A stretch of DNA of 64,000 nucleotides, from NCBI GenBank assembly GCA_038230035.1, contig JBBRNX010000019.1:1-64000 (forward strand). Reading direction: 5' to 3'. This DNA comes from Gaiella sp038230035. GTDB taxonomy: Bacteria; Actinomycetota; Thermoleophilia; Gaiellales; Gaiellaceae. Positions within the stretch are counted from its first letter, which is position 1. Every line of letters starts with the position of its first letter. Shown here piece after piece: positions 35,138 to 44,731 of the stretch. A model generated the notes under the pieces. That model was not told where the DNA came from and did no database searches. It saw only the letters and a list, made by a program, of their open reading frames with translations. The position numbers were made by a program, and so were the translations under genes.

Positions 35138-36020
35138 CGCTCCGACGCACCTGGCGAGTGGGAAGGTGCGCGAGATCTACGCGCTCGCGGACGAGCGGTT
35201 GCTGCTCGTCGCGTCGGACCGGATCTCGACCTTCGATGTCGTGTTGCCGACGCCGATCCCCGACAAGGGCCGCGTTCTCGCCGGGCTCTCTGCATTCTGG
35301 TTCGCCCGGACGAACGAGATCGTGCCGAATCACCTCCTCGATCTTCGGCCCGACGGCCGGTCGATCGAGTGCCGGCGGCTCGAGATGCTGCCGGTGGAGA
35401 TGGTCGTTCGCGGGTATCTCGCCGGCTCCGGATGGAGGGACTACCTCGCGAGTGGCGCGGTCTGCGGCCACTCGCTTCCCGCTGGGCTGGAGGAATCGGT
35501 GACGTTGCCCGCGCCGATAGTCACGCCGGCGACGAAGGCGGCAAGCGGCCACGACCTGAACATCTCCGAGGACGAGGCGGCCGAGCTCTGCGGCGCGGCG
35601 CCCTACACGGCTGCACGGGATGCTGCGCTTGCGTTGTACGCGTTCGCCGCCGAGCACGCGATGGCGCGCGGGATCATCGTCGCCGACACGAAGTTCGAGT
35701 TCGGGGTCGACTCTTCCGGGCGGGTTGTCCTGGCCGACGAGGCGCTCACACCGGACTCGTCACGTTTCTGGCCGGCGGACGAATACGCAGTTGGGCGCAC
35801 GCAGCCATCCTTCGACAAGCAGTTCGTCCGCGACTGGTGCGAGACGACCGGCTGGGACAAGACCGACCCAGGGCCGGAGCTCCCCGACGACGTCGTCGCC
35901 GGCACGCGTGCGCGGTACGTCGAGGCGTTCGAGCGGCTCACTGGGATCGAGTTCGGCGCCTATCTCGCCGACCCACAACTGGCGCTGGACAATGGTGCTC
36001 CGATGACGGGCGCGAGATGA
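35118..36020 (+). CDS. purC: SAICAR synthetase
   Basis: 300 aa, the long yeast-like form rather than the 240-aa enteric form. SGKVREIYALADERLLLVASDRISTFDVVLPTPIPDKGRVLAGLS, EMLPVEMVVRGYLAGSGW, GIIVADTKFEFG, LADEALTPDSSRFWP. ATG 35118 and ATG 35130 are both possible; the second gives 296 aa and a smaller overlap with purB. Overlaps purS by 4 nt. Confidence 0.96.
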
Positions 36021-36259
36021 GGGCAACCGTGCTCGTCCGCCCGAAGGTCGGAATCCTCGATCCGCAAGGAGAGGCCGTCCAGGCGTCACTGCGCACGCTC
36101 GGCTTCGGGGTGTCAAACGCGCGCGTAGGCCGGATCGTCGACCTCGAGCTCGACGCGGCCGACGTGCCGTCGGCCCGGGCCGAGGTGGAGCGCATGTGTG
36201 CCGAGCTGCTCGCGAACCCGTTGATCGAGAGCGTTGAGATTCAGGTGGAGGGCGCATGA
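36017..36259 (+). CDS. purS: FGAM synthase subunit PurS
   Basis: 80 aa. RATVLVRPKVGILDPQGEAVQASLRTLGF, VRIGRIVDLEL-like strand (VGRIVDLELDAAD), MCAELLANPLIESVEIQVEG: standard PurS. Bridges PurL and PurQ in the three-subunit FGAM synthase. ATGA overlap with purC. Followed by a 91-nt gap before purQ in which no feature is recognised apart from the ribosome site. Confidence 0.95.
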   Translation: MRATVLVRPKVGILDPQGEAVQASLRTLGFGVSNARVGRIVDLELDAADVPSARAEVERMCAELLANPLIESVEIQVEGA

Positions 36260-36350
36260 CCACCTCCGCCTTCTCACCGCAGAAAGTGCTTCGCACCTCC
36301 CGGGGACCCCGACCCCTCATTCCCACCGCTCACGGGCCAGAGGTCGGCAA

Positions 36351-37052
36351 ATGAGCGACGCGCGACCGGTCGTCGCGGTCATCCAGTTCCCAGGCTCGAA
36401 CGACGACAGGGATGCCATCCTCGCGCTCGAGGAGTTGGGTGCGGACGCTCGTCTCGTCTGGCACGCCGAGTTGGAGCTGCCCGCGGGGACCGGTGCCGTC
36501 GTTCTCCCGGGCGGGTTCTCGTACGGCGACTACCTGCGCTGCGGCGCGATCGCGCGGTTCGCGCCGGTCATGGAGTCGGTGCGCGAGTTTGCTGCCGCAG
36601 GTGGCCCGGTGCTCGGCATTTGCAACGGCTTCCAGATCCTCTGCGAGGCCGGGCTCCTGCCGGGAGTCCTCCGCGCGAACCGCCAGCTCGAGTTCCTCTG
36701 CGCAGACGTCACGGTGACGATCGAGAGCACCGCGAACGTTTTCACGGGGGGAAGCGAAGTGGGTGACGAGCTCGTTATTCCCGTGAAGCACGGGGAGGGG
36801 AACTGGTTTGGCGACACGGCGCTCGTCGCCGAGCTGGAGTCACGAGGCCAGATCGTCCTCCGCTACACCGAGGACGTGAACGGGTCGCTCGGCCGCATCG
36901 CCGGCGTCGCAAACGAGGCCGGCAACGTCATGGGATTGATGCCGCATCCCGAGCACGCCGTCGATCCCCTGCTCGGGCCGGTCGGCGGGCGGCCGATCCT
37001 CGAAGGTCTCGTCGCTGCTGCTAGCGCCTGGTCTCTGATCGCTGCTTTGTAG
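36351..37052 (+). CDS. purQ: FGAM synthase glutaminase subunit PurQ
   Basis: 233 aa class I glutamine amidotransferase. VAVIQFPGSNDDRDAILAL, LPGGFSYGDYLRCGAIA, GPVLGICNGFQILCEAGLLPG (nucleophile Cys in GxCNGxQ), GLMPHPEHAVD (His-Glu). Supplies ammonia to PurL. AGAGGT ribosome site 6 nt before ATG 36351, inside a 19-nt leader also found before the gene at 7581. Confidence 0.96.
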   Translation: MSDARPVVAVIQFPGSNDDRDAILALEELGADARLVWHAELELPAGTGAVVLPGGFSYGDYLRCGAIARFAPVMESVREFAAAGGPVLGICNGFQILCEAGLLPGVLRANRQLEFLCADVTVTIESTANVFTGGSEVGDELVIPVKHGEGNWFGDTALVAELESRGQIVLRYTEDVNGSLGRIAGVANEAGNVMGLMPHPEHAVDPLLGPVGGRPILEGLVAAASAWSLIAAL

Positions 37053-37120
37053 GAAACGAGGCCTTGAGTCGCCAGGACGCGCTGTGCACGCACCGACGAC
37101 AGCTCATTCTGATTCGGGTT

Positions 37121-37378
37121 CTAGCCCAGAAGCGCCTCCTTCAGGCCGGGCGTCTTCGCGAGCCCCTTCCGTAGCTTGTCGAGGTCGTTCGTCCGCAACG
37201 TCACCGGCCCGCACCGCGCGGTGCCGTCGGTCGTGTAGGCGAAGCGCACGAGCCGTTCGCCTTTCGGCGTCTCGAGGAGCTGGACGAGCGACGCAAAGCG
37301 CCGCTCGCCCACGCGTTGGGGGAGGCTGAGCTCCTCGATCACCGCCGCCGAGCCCCAGGGTGTTGCTGCCTTCGCCAT
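37121..37378 (-). CDS. Conserved-looking hypothetical protein, 85 aa
   Basis: MAKAATPWGSAAVIEELSLPQRVGERRFASLVQLLETPKGERLVRFAYTT... A small alpha/beta protein with a basic C-terminus (LDKLRKGLAKTPGLKEALLG). Family not recognised; the style matches small actinobacterial housekeeping-region proteins. Stands alone, convergent with purQ (68 nt apart, no hairpin seen). Confidence 0.65.
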   Translation of the reverse strand: MAKAATPWGSAAVIEELSLPQRVGERRFASLVQLLETPKGERLVRFAYTTDGTARCGPVTLRTNDLDKLRKGLAKTPGLKEALLG

Positions 37379-37433
37379 TCCGCCAACCTAACGCGGAAAC
37401 CGTGACGTGTCTGTGCCAGCTGTGTGTCGAAAG

Positions 37434-37850
37434 TCAGAGGGTTTCGACGAGCCGGAAGCGCTCGCACACGACCAGCGTGTCGTCGTCGACCACGACCGGC
37501 AGGTCGCCGAGGATCTCGGCGAGCTGCTGGCTCTCGAAGAAACGAACGTGCGCTGCGCGCCACTCTGCGACTGTCTCGAACCCCTCGCCTTCTTCGATCG
37601 CGAAGGCGAGGTCGACGTCACCCATCCGTCTGACGACGACCTCTGTCGTCTCGATTGCGGCAACCGCATGCCCGTCCGAGTCGGCGACGAGCGATCGCTC
37701 ACCGACCGTTGCCAGCGCTTGGCCGGTTCGGACGTACTCCTCGTAGAGCCCCGTCGTGGACGTCTTGGCGCCCGACAGGATCGCCGCAACGAGCGCGTCA
37801 GGGAGCGCCCCGGGAAAGCCGAACTCGCTGACGGGAAGATCGTCGAACAC
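37434..37850 (-). CDS. ASCH-domain protein
   Basis: 138 aa from GTG 37850, 6 nt behind TACGAT (leaderless spacing). FGFPGALPDALVAAILSGAKTSTTGLYEEY carries the GxKxxT-type ASCH signature; GQALATVGERSLVADSDGHAVAAIETTEVVV and WRAAHVRFFESQ follow the fold. ASCH proteins resemble RNA-binding PUA domains; some are amidohydrolases of N4-acylcytidine. Role here not determined. Confidence 0.82.
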   Translation of the reverse strand: MFDDLPVSEFGFPGALPDALVAAILSGAKTSTTGLYEEYVRTGQALATVGERSLVADSDGHAVAAIETTEVVVRRMGDVDLAFAIEEGEGFETVAEWRAAHVRFFESQQLAEILGDLPVVVDDDTLVVCERFRLVETL

Positions 37851-37945
37851 GCGGGCATCGTAGGGTGCGGGCGCCGCAACTCGTCCAGCGCCTGCCGTCG
37901 TTCTTCGACTTCGCTGCGTCTCGTACGGGATAGGGCCGAGGCGGG

Positions 37946-38503
37946 CTAGCGGTTCAGGTCGCACCACTTGGCTGCGAAGGTGCCGTTGTAGCCGTAGACC
38001 TTCCCGTCCCCGTACGCGCGGGTCGGGACTTTGAATGTGCCGCGCCAGATGCCACCCGGGTAGGTGTCGACGCTCGTGAACGTGAGCTGTGCGCCGCTCT
38101 TCAAACCGGCGATATGTGTTGGCCTACGCGGATCTCGGAAGACGGTCAGAAACGCGACCTGTGCTTCGGGCATCAGCCACCCGACGTGTACGCGCGGGTT
38201 GTCGGTGACATGCACCTGGATCAGGTTGCCCGGCTTCGTGATGACGCTCCGCAATGTCCCGCAGGTGACGCGCTTGCGCCACAACAGGTAGAGCGTGAGG
38301 CTGTTGAACCTCCTGTCCCATGCGACGACTGCGGCGCGTGTGGTGTACGCCTTCCCCGCGACGAAGCCGCCGCCGGAGGTTGCCAGGATGCTTGCGCCCA
38401 TGCGTACGCGTGGAAACGCGTTTTGCAGGTGTGCGTACGCGGGCAGGGCGGCAACCACGAGCACGATGAACGCTGCGAGGACCACCCTTCTCACGACCGA
38501 CAT
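37946..38503 (-). CDS. Secreted hypothetical protein
   Basis: 185 aa from ATG 38503. Signal peptide MSVVRRVVLAAFIVLVVAALPAYA. Mature part is strand-rich (AAVVAWDRRFNSLTLYLLW, LIQVHVTDNPRVHVGWLMPEAQ, TYPGGIWRGTFKVPTRAYG) with Cys in VTCGTLR and KWCDLNR that may pair. Family not recognised. Divergent from the large PKD-type secreted protein. Confidence 0.6.
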   Translation of the reverse strand: MSVVRRVVLAAFIVLVVAALPAYAHLQNAFPRVRMGASILATSGGGFVAGKAYTTRAAVVAWDRRFNSLTLYLLWRKRVTCGTLRSVITKPGNLIQVHVTDNPRVHVGWLMPEAQVAFLTVFRDPRRPTHIAGLKSGAQLTFTSVDTYPGGIWRGTFKVPTRAYGDGKVYGYNGTFAAKWCDLNR

Positions 38504-38637
38504 CACTACGACTTCTCGTCCGAGAATGAGGAGTTCGGGTTCCCTCGATCGAGTAGTAGAACTTGCTGCCGCCAAGGTACTAGTGTCGCGAGCGGGGGTC
38601 TTCAGGGGAAAACCCGCAGCGTTAAGGAGGACCACTC

Positions 38638-40725
38638 GTGAGGAAACGATTTGGCGTCGCACTGGCGGCGCTCGTTGCCGTGTTCTTGTTGACCGTCCCG
38701 ACCGCGTTCGGCGGCGTTCCAGTGACGAAGACTCTCAACTTCCCGCTGAACGGCAGCTCGTCGACGAACATCTTCGATCTAGGGCCATACGTGTGCTGTG
38801 AGTTCCACGTAAACGTCTTCGGGGCGGACATCGGCGGCGACATCTCGGCCGAGCTCCTCCTCGACATGGGAACGACGCTGAGCGCGCCGACACACAGCGA
38901 CCTGACCTTCACGGACACGAACCTTCGGCAGGGAAAGACGCTCGACCTGACCAACACCTACGCACGCGACTCCGGCGGCAAGCTCGACGTCAGCTACACC
39001 GCTACGGCCCACCTACAGGCCTACGGCTTCACGGTCGACCCGTCGAAGACCGAGAGCGACACTCTCAACTGCAGCGTGCCGCTGATGACCGAGAGCTGCT
39101 CGCACACCAAGGCCATCGGGCTCTACGACCTCACGATCCTCGAGCTTGTGGTGGGCCGTGTCAACGTGAATTTCTCGCTGCCGATCACGACCACGGCTGA
39201 TCTGAACGGGCCGGGCGTCTCGAGCAATCGGACGATGTCGATCACCGACATCCCGATTTTCGGGCCTGGCTCGTTGACCTTCACGTCCGACCCCTTCGTC
39301 CAGCCGGAGACCAAGTTCCTCAGCTGCTCGCTGCCGGCGAACCAGACCATCAACTATGCAATGGACACGGCGACGAGCCCCGTGGCCGGGAGCGTGCAAG
39401 AGAACCTCAATCTCGCCGTCTCCGTCGTGGGCAGCCCCGACATCGGTCCTGACTTCACAGTCGCGGGCCCATTCAATCTCATCCCCGGCGGCATCAACCT
39501 GCCATCGAAGGCGATCAACCCGATCAACCTCTCTGCCCCGGGCCAGAACGTCGACCTCGGGACGTTGCTCCCGAACAACGTCGCGCCGACCGTCGCGATG
39601 GGGACGATCCCGACCGACGGGAAAGAGGGGTCGCCGATTCAGCTCAGCGTCATTGGCACAGGCCCAGGCGGGAGCCTCAGTCCCTGTGGCGACGACGGCC
39701 TCGACATCCACTGGTCCTTCGACGACGGCGGGTCGGCTTACGGCAAGACCGTCAACCATGCGTGGGCGGACAACTTCCTCGGCTCGCCGCCGCACACGGG
39801 CCAGGTCGTCATCACCGACCCGACAGGTCTCAAGACGACCAAGAACTTCTCGGTTCCGGTCGCCAACGTCAACCCGACGGTTGGCGCGGGTCCGGCCAAG
39901 ACCGCCTACTGGGGAACTCCGGTGTTGTTCCACGGCAACGGTGCAGACGCCGGATCCGTCGACAACGGGATCCTGCTCTACTCGTGGGACTTCGGCGACC
40001 CGGACTCGGCCATTGGCGGTGCGGGTCAGGATGTCTCGCACACCTATGCGAAGCCGGGTGCGCGGACAGCAATGGTCATCGTGACCGACAATGACGGCGC
40101 GACGGGGACATCGACCGTCGCCGTCAGCGTGATCCAGCGCGGATCGACGACCGGCTACACCGGTGCCACGACGTTCGTCGTGACCGACGCCGGGACGTTC
40201 CGAGCGGCTCTCAGCGACAACCTGACTGCGGGGCCGATCGCGGGCCGCACTGTCGGCTTCTACGAAGGTGCGACCTTGCTCGCAAGCGGAATCACCGACA
40301 ACGGTGGTGTCGCGACAGCGAGCTACACGTTCCCGTTGGGAACGGTGGGCTCGCACACGATCACGGCGAAGTTCGCCGGTGACTCGCTCTACACAGCGAG
40401 CGACTCGGGCGGCACGTCGGTGAACGTCACCAAGAACACCTCGGTGCTCACCTACACCGGTGTGCTCGTCTCGTCGCCGTCCAAGGCGGTCACGTTGACG
40501 GCGAAGCTCACCGACGACCTGGGGCGGCCCTTGAGCGGGAAGCAGGTTTTCTTCACGCTTGGCTCGCAGGGCTGCAACGGGTTCACGATCGCCAACGGGA
40601 CGGTCACTTGCACGATCAGCAAGCTGACCCAGAACCCGGGTAAGTACCCGTTCACCGTCAACTTCGGCGGGGATGTCAGCTACACGGCCGCCGGCGTGAA
40701 CGCGGTGTTCACGATCGGCAAGTAG
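38638..40725 (+). CDS. Large secreted protein with PKD and Ig-like domains
   Basis: 695 aa. AAGGAGG lies 7 nt before GTG 38638. Signal peptide MRKRFGVALAALVAVFLLTVPTAFGG. After an N-terminal region of about 300 residues with paired Cys, a PKD domain near 420-500 shows LLYSWDFGDPDSA and VSHTYAKPGARTAMVIVTDNDG, then two Ig-like/Big3-type repeats (GRTVGFYEGATLLASGITDN, TITAKFAGDSLYTAS; and GKQVFFTLGSQGC, FTVNFGGDVSYTAAG). Probably an adhesin or surface-exposed structural protein; no sortase signal. Followed by a strong hairpin. Confidence 0.8.
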   Translation: MRKRFGVALAALVAVFLLTVPTAFGGVPVTKTLNFPLNGSSSTNIFDLGPYVCCEFHVNVFGADIGGDISAELLLDMGTTLSAPTHSDLTFTDTNLRQGKTLDLTNTYARDSGGKLDVSYTATAHLQAYGFTVDPSKTESDTLNCSVPLMTESCSHTKAIGLYDLTILELVVGRVNVNFSLPITTTADLNGPGVSSNRTMSITDIPIFGPGSLTFTSDPFVQPETKFLSCSLPANQTINYAMDTATSPVAGSVQENLNLAVSVVGSPDIGPDFTVAGPFNLIPGGINLPSKAINPINLSAPGQNVDLGTLLPNNVAPTVAMGTIPTDGKEGSPIQLSVIGTGPGGSLSPCGDDGLDIHWSFDDGGSAYGKTVNHAWADNFLGSPPHTGQVVITDPTGLKTTKNFSVPVANVNPTVGAGPAKTAYWGTPVLFHGNGADAGSVDNGILLYSWDFGDPDSAIGGAGQDVSHTYAKPGARTAMVIVTDNDGATGTSTVAVSVIQRGSTTGYTGATTFVVTDAGTFRAALSDNLTAGPIAGRTVGFYEGATLLASGITDNGGVATASYTFPLGTVGSHTITAKFAGDSLYTASDSGGTSVNVTKNTSVLTYTGVLVSSPSKAVTLTAKLTDDLGRPLSGKQVFFTLGSQGCNGFTIANGTVTCTISKLTQNPGKYPFTVNFGGDVSYTAAGVNAVFTIGK

Positions 40726-40745
40726 CGGCACGAGATCGGGAACGT

Positions 40746-40777
40746 GTCGAGGGGCGCCGAAAGCGGCGCCCCTCGAC
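40746..40777 (+). terminator. Hairpin terminator after the PKD protein gene
   Basis: 14-bp perfect stem GTCGAGGGGCGCCG / CGGCGCCCCTCGAC with loop AAAG, 20 nt after the stop. It is symmetric and can also serve the convergent glyoxalase gene. A short ACAAA follows in place of a U-tract. Confidence 0.8.
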
Positions 40778-40811
40778 AAAGCCGATCCCCTGTTCGCGAC
40801 CGTCCGGTTCG

Positions 40812-41183
40812 CTAGTGCTCGATCAGCTCGATGCGGTAGTTGTCGGGGTCGCGGACGAAGCAGAGGAGCGAGCCGCCCTCGCGGATCGTGTACGGCGGCC
40901 GCTCCGGCTCGATCCCCTGCGCAGCGAGCCGCGCCAGGGTCTCCGTCATGTTCTCTACCGTGAGCGCGATGTGACCGTAGGCGGTGCCGAGTTCATAGGA
41001 ATCGACGCCGAAGTTGTAGGTCAGCTCGAGCTCGGGGCCGGGCTTGCCGGGGACGCCGAGGAAGTAGTTCATCGCTTCCTCGCGGATCGGCAGCTCGCGG
41101 CGCTTCTCGAGGCCGAGAGCCTCGTAGAAGGCGATCGACCGCTCGGGGTCGGTGATGCGGTAACAGGTGTGTACGAGCTCCAT
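40812..41183 (-). CDS. gloA: Lactoylglutathione lyase / glyoxalase I
   Basis: 123 aa from ATG 41183, GGGAG upstream. MELVHTCYRITDPERSIAFYEALG (His metal ligand), ELELTYNFG (Glu), YGHIALTVENM (His), CFVRDPDNYRIELIE (Glu): the complete GlxI metal set. Converts the methylglyoxal-thiol hemithioacetal; in actinobacteria the thiol may be mycothiol or bacillithiol. Isolated gene. Confidence 0.88.
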   Translation of the reverse strand: MELVHTCYRITDPERSIAFYEALGLEKRRELPIREEAMNYFLGVPGKPGPELELTYNFGVDSYELGTAYGHIALTVENMTETLARLAAQGIEPERPPYTIREGGSLLCFVRDPDNYRIELIEH

Positions 41184-41267
41184 TCGATGCCCAACTCCCA
41201 TCATCTGTCGGTTCAGTGCAGCGGACAGCATGCCGATTGGCAACGCGGCTTCGCATGGTCTAGGTGG

Positions 41268-42035
41268 TCAGGCGGTCTTGAGTGTCTTGATGTAGGCGGC
41301 GAGCGCCTGCAGGTCGGGATCGGAGATGATTCCACCCCAGTGCGGCATGCTTACGATCGGCTGGCGGCCGAGCACGCTCCCGCTGCGGATGAAATCGGTG
41401 ATCTTCTTGTCGGTGTTGAACTGCTTGAAGAAGTCGGCGCCAGAGAGCGGCGGGATCGTCTTGTCTGGCGACTGAGGGTTCGGGACGCCGCCGAGGCCGT
41501 TCGGCCCGTGGCAGTTGATGCAGCCGTACTTGACGTACAGCGCGGCCCCCGCCACATCGGCGCCCTGCCCTTGCGGGATCGCCACTGCAACCGCATCCGG
41601 CACAGCGGGTAGCCCCGCACGGATGTAGGCGACGAGATCGTCGACCTGGCGGGACGAGATCACGTTGCCCCATACCGGCATGAACGGCTTGGCCGGGTTT
41701 GCGGATACTCCCATGCCGTGGTCGATCACCGAGCGCAGCTGGGCGGACGTCAGTTGCGCCCCGATCTGTGTCAGCGCAGGGACATCCGAGGAGACGCCGC
41801 CCGCACCGCTCATGCCATGGCATTGGGCGCATGCGAACACGACGAAGTCGTGCGCGCCGGCGGCGATGTGGGGGTCGATCGTCTTGACGGCCGTCACGTC
41901 GACCGCCTTGACGGTTGCGCCCTTCGTCTCTCGGCCGACGTAGAAGCCGATCACGGCCAAGCCTGCGGCGAACGTCAAGGCGACAAGGAGCGTGACCGCA
42001 GCGACAACCTCCGTACTCCATGGGCGCCGTTTCAT
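41268..42035 (-). CDS. Diheme cytochrome c, membrane-anchored
   Basis: 255 aa from ATG 42035. N-terminal anchor VVAAVTLLVALTFAAGLAVIGFYVG; two heme sites FACAQCHGMSG and YGCINCHGPNG, with axial Met candidates KPFMPVWGN and VSMPHWGG. Each half is a class I cytochrome c domain on the outer side of the membrane. Probably part of an electron chain to an oxidase; no oxidase genes adjacent, though ctaG is at 49.6 kb. Confidence 0.9.
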   Translation of the reverse strand: MKRRPWSTEVVAAVTLLVALTFAAGLAVIGFYVGRETKGATVKAVDVTAVKTIDPHIAAGAHDFVVFACAQCHGMSGAGGVSSDVPALTQIGAQLTSAQLRSVIDHGMGVSANPAKPFMPVWGNVISSRQVDDLVAYIRAGLPAVPDAVAVAIPQGQGADVAGAALYVKYGCINCHGPNGLGGVPNPQSPDKTIPPLSGADFFKQFNTDKKITDFIRSGSVLGRQPIVSMPHWGGIISDPDLQALAAYIKTLKTA

Positions 42036-42124
42036 TCCTGGTTTATCCCACCGTCGGAAGCACTTTGCAACATGCAATCTACTGCTCTGGCCTCGGTCGC
42101 AGCGGCTTCTGCGAAGATCGCGCT

Positions 42125-43237
42125 ATGGAGCTCGCGCCGTTCCGGATCGAGCACTACTACGGGCTCCACGAGTTCACCGCGGCATTCATGCTCTCTTCGA
42201 GCGACGCCGAGACCGTGAAGGTCGGCGACCTGCTGGCACTCGAGCCGGGTTCGGTCAACCTTTTGACTGCGCAGCGACTCGGCTACACGGAGTCCCCGGG
42301 CGCGCCGACTCTGCGTACTGCACTTGCCTCGATTTACGAGACCTGTGACGCGGACGACGTGCTCGTGGTCTCCTCGGCCGAGGAGGGGATCTTCGCCGCC
42401 TACCACGCGCTGCTCCGGGCCGGCGATCACGTTGTGGTCGAGACGCCGTGCTACGAATCCGCGCTCGAGGTCGCCCGCTCGACCGGCGCCGAGGTCACAG
42501 AGTGGCATCGCAACTACGGCGATGGTTGGGCGCATGACCTCGACGAGCTAGAGCGCATCGTGCGGCCGAACACGCGCCTCGTCTACGTCAACACGCCGCA
42601 CAACCCGACCGGCACGCTGATGCCGCGCTCTGTGCTCGACCGTGTCGTCGAGCTGTGCGCCGAGCGGGACGCCTGGCTCTTCTGCGACGAGGTCTACCGC
42701 GAACTCGAGCACGATCCTGGCGACCGTCTGCCCGCCGCATGCGATCTGTACGAGCGCGCGATCTCGCTCGCCTCGATGTCGAAGACCTATGGCCTGCCGG
42801 GGCTGCGGCTCGGCTGGCTTGCCTCGCGCGACCGGGCAGCGCTCGAGCGCGTGCTCGAGTTCAAGTACTACACGACCATCTGCTCGAGCGCCCCCAGCGA
42901 GCTCCTCAGCGAGATCGCCATCCGTCACCGCGACGTGCTCGCCGAGCGGAACCGTCAGATCGCGCTCACGAACCTACCGCTGCTCGACGCCTTCTTCGAG
43001 CGCCACGACCAGACGTTCTCCTGGACGCGGCCAACGGCATCGCCGATCGGCTTCCCACGGGTCGAAGGGCTCGGCGACGTCAACGCGTTCTGCGAGCGCC
43101 TGGTGACCGAGACGGGCGTTCTCCTCCTGCCGGGCTCGGTGTACGACGAGCCGGACCACGTGCGGTTCGGCTACGGGCGGGCGAACATGCCCGAAGCGCT
43201 CAACCGGCTCGAAGCCTGGCTCGACGCCGCCCGATGA
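42125..43237 (+). CDS. PLP-dependent aminotransferase, class I/II
   Basis: 370 aa. VVSSAEEGIFAAYHALLRAGDHVVVE, VYVNTPHNPTGTLMP (Asn), WLFCDEVYRELEHDP (Asp/Tyr), SLASMSKTYGLPGLRLGWLAS (Schiff-base Lys and phosphate Arg), VRFGYGRANMPEALNRL (substrate Arg). Substrate unknown; related proteins act on aspartate-like or aromatic amino acids. Stop overlaps the DedA ATG by 4 nt. Confidence 0.9.
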   Translation: MELAPFRIEHYYGLHEFTAAFMLSSSDAETVKVGDLLALEPGSVNLLTAQRLGYTESPGAPTLRTALASIYETCDADDVLVVSSAEEGIFAAYHALLRAGDHVVVETPCYESALEVARSTGAEVTEWHRNYGDGWAHDLDELERIVRPNTRLVYVNTPHNPTGTLMPRSVLDRVVELCAERDAWLFCDEVYRELEHDPGDRLPAACDLYERAISLASMSKTYGLPGLRLGWLASRDRAALERVLEFKYYTTICSSAPSELLSEIAIRHRDVLAERNRQIALTNLPLLDAFFERHDQTFSWTRPTASPIGFPRVEGLGDVNAFCERLVTETGVLLLPGSVYDEPDHVRFGYGRANMPEALNRLEAWLDAAR

Positions 43238-43821
43238 CGCACTTCATCACCAACTACGGCCTGCCGCTGTTGTTCCTCGTCGTGCTGCTCGAGTCGTTCG
43301 GGATCCCGCTCCCAGGCGAGACTGCGCTGATCGCTTTCGGCGTGCTCGCCTCGCAAGGGCACTACTCGATCGTGACGGTGATCGTCATCGCGTCGGCTGC
43401 TGCGATCATCGGCGACAACCTCGGCTACTGGCTGATCGGCCGTTGGGGAGGACGCGCTCTCTTCCGCCGTTGGAAGTGGCTGAACGCCTATGCCGACCGC
43501 GTGCTGCCACGTGCGGAGCGTCTCATGGAACGCCACGGCGGCAAGACGGTCTTCTTCGGGCGGTTCATCTCGGTGCTCCGCTACACGGTCGCCTGGATCG
43601 CCGGGCTCGCGCGGATGAACCCGTGGAAGTTCCTGCTCTGGAACGCAGCCGGCGGCATCGCGTGGGCGACAGGTGTCGGGCTGCTTGCCTACTACGCAGG
43701 CGGCGCGGCGGCCGACGCAATCCAGCGCTACGGGCTCTTCGCCGCGCTCGGCGTAGGAGTGGTCCTGATCGTCGTCGTCTTCGTCGTCCGCAGGGCGGAG
43801 CACCGCTTCGAGGGCGACTAG
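43234..43821 (+). CDS. DedA-family membrane protein
   Basis: 195 aa, 4-5 hydrophobic segments. LVVLLESFGIPLPGETALIAFGVLA (conserved Glu), IIGDNLGYWLIGRWGGRALF, FFGRFISVLRYTVAWIAGLARMNPWKFLLWNAAGGIAWA (the F-x-R...R...G...NxxG DedA core). DedA proteins help flip or transport lipids. Co-translated with the aminotransferase, with no obvious functional link. Confidence 0.93.
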   Translation: MTHFITNYGLPLLFLVVLLESFGIPLPGETALIAFGVLASQGHYSIVTVIVIASAAAIIGDNLGYWLIGRWGGRALFRRWKWLNAYADRVLPRAERLMERHGGKTVFFGRFISVLRYTVAWIAGLARMNPWKFLLWNAAGGIAWATGVGLLAYYAGGAAADAIQRYGLFAALGVGVVLIVVVFVVRRAEHRFEGD

Positions 43822-43822
43822 C

Positions 43823-44722
43823 TCACTTCGCGGGAGCGACGCGGAGCGGCCGACGCAGGACGCCGGAGCCGAGCGCGACGCCGAGCAGGATTAGCGCGAG
43901 CCCGGCGATTGCGATCGCCTGCACGTGCTCGTCGAGGATGAGCGCTCCGTACACGAGCGCGAAGCCGGGCATCAGGTAGGTGACGAGGCTGAGTTTCCGG
44001 GCGCCGTACAGGGCGAGAATCCGGAAGAGGACGAGTTGCGCGGCGGCGGTACCCGCGAGGCCGAGTGCGACAACCGAAGCGAGAGCGCCGCGCGTGGGCA
44101 TTTCCGTGGGGAGCTGGAGAAGAGCCGGCGGCAAAAGCATCAGGAACCCGGCGATCATCGAACCCGTCGCGAGCACCGGCCCGGAGGTGCCTCGCACACG
44201 GAGCTGGCCGTAAATTCCGGCAGTGGCGTACGACACCGAGGCGAGGACGATCGCGAGTATTCCAGCGACCGCCGCCAAGCCTCCCCGCGGGTGGACGCTC
44301 GCGAGGACTACGACGCCGGCAAGGCCGATGAAGACGCCGGCGACCCGCGCCGGCCCGATCCGCTCGTGCGGGAGGAAGCGCAGCCCGATCAGCAGCGAGC
44401 ACAGCGGCACGGTGGCCTGCGCGATGGCGGCCACACCCGAGTCGATGTGCGTCTCGCCCCAGGCGACGAGCCAGAACGGGATCGCGGCGTTCACTGCGCC
44501 GAGGACGAGGGCTTGTCGCCACGCAGCGCGCAAGTCGGCGAGCATCGCCTGCCGACCGGAAGTGACAGTGAGGTAAACGACGAGCGTCACGGCGGCGATG
44601 AGTGTTCTTGACGCCATGAGCGCAGCAGGGCTGAACCCGCCGTCGACACCGACCTTGATGAAGAGGTACGACGCGCCCCACGCCGCGGCAAGCGCGAGCA
44701 GCAGCGGCGCGTAACGGTTCAT
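43823..44722 (-). CDS. EamA/DMT-family transporter
   Basis: 299 aa, ten hydrophobic segments in two EamA repeats. AAAWGASYLFIKVGVDGGFSPAALMASRTLIAAV and AAIPFWLVAWGETHIDSGVAAIAQATVPL in the first repeat; TYLMPGFALVYGALILDEHVQ in the second. Exporter of metabolites or amino acids. Next to a paralogous EamA gene 9 nt upstream, same direction. Confidence 0.9.
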   Translation of the reverse strand: MNRYAPLLLALAAAWGASYLFIKVGVDGGFSPAALMASRTLIAAVTLVVYLTVTSGRQAMLADLRAAWRQALVLGAVNAAIPFWLVAWGETHIDSGVAAIAQATVPLCSLLIGLRFLPHERIGPARVAGVFIGLAGVVVLASVHPRGGLAAVAGILAIVLASVSYATAGIYGQLRVRGTSGPVLATGSMIAGFLMLLPPALLQLPTEMPTRGALASVVALGLAGTAAAQLVLFRILALYGARKLSLVTYLMPGFALVYGALILDEHVQAIAIAGLALILLGVALGSGVLRRPLRVAPAK

Positions 44723-44731
44723 CGCCCGAGG

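Noticed and set aside
39013..40779. 588-codon minus-strand frame opposite the PKD protein
   Set aside because: No recognisable motif, mirror of a gene with signal peptide, ribosome site and PKD/Ig domains.
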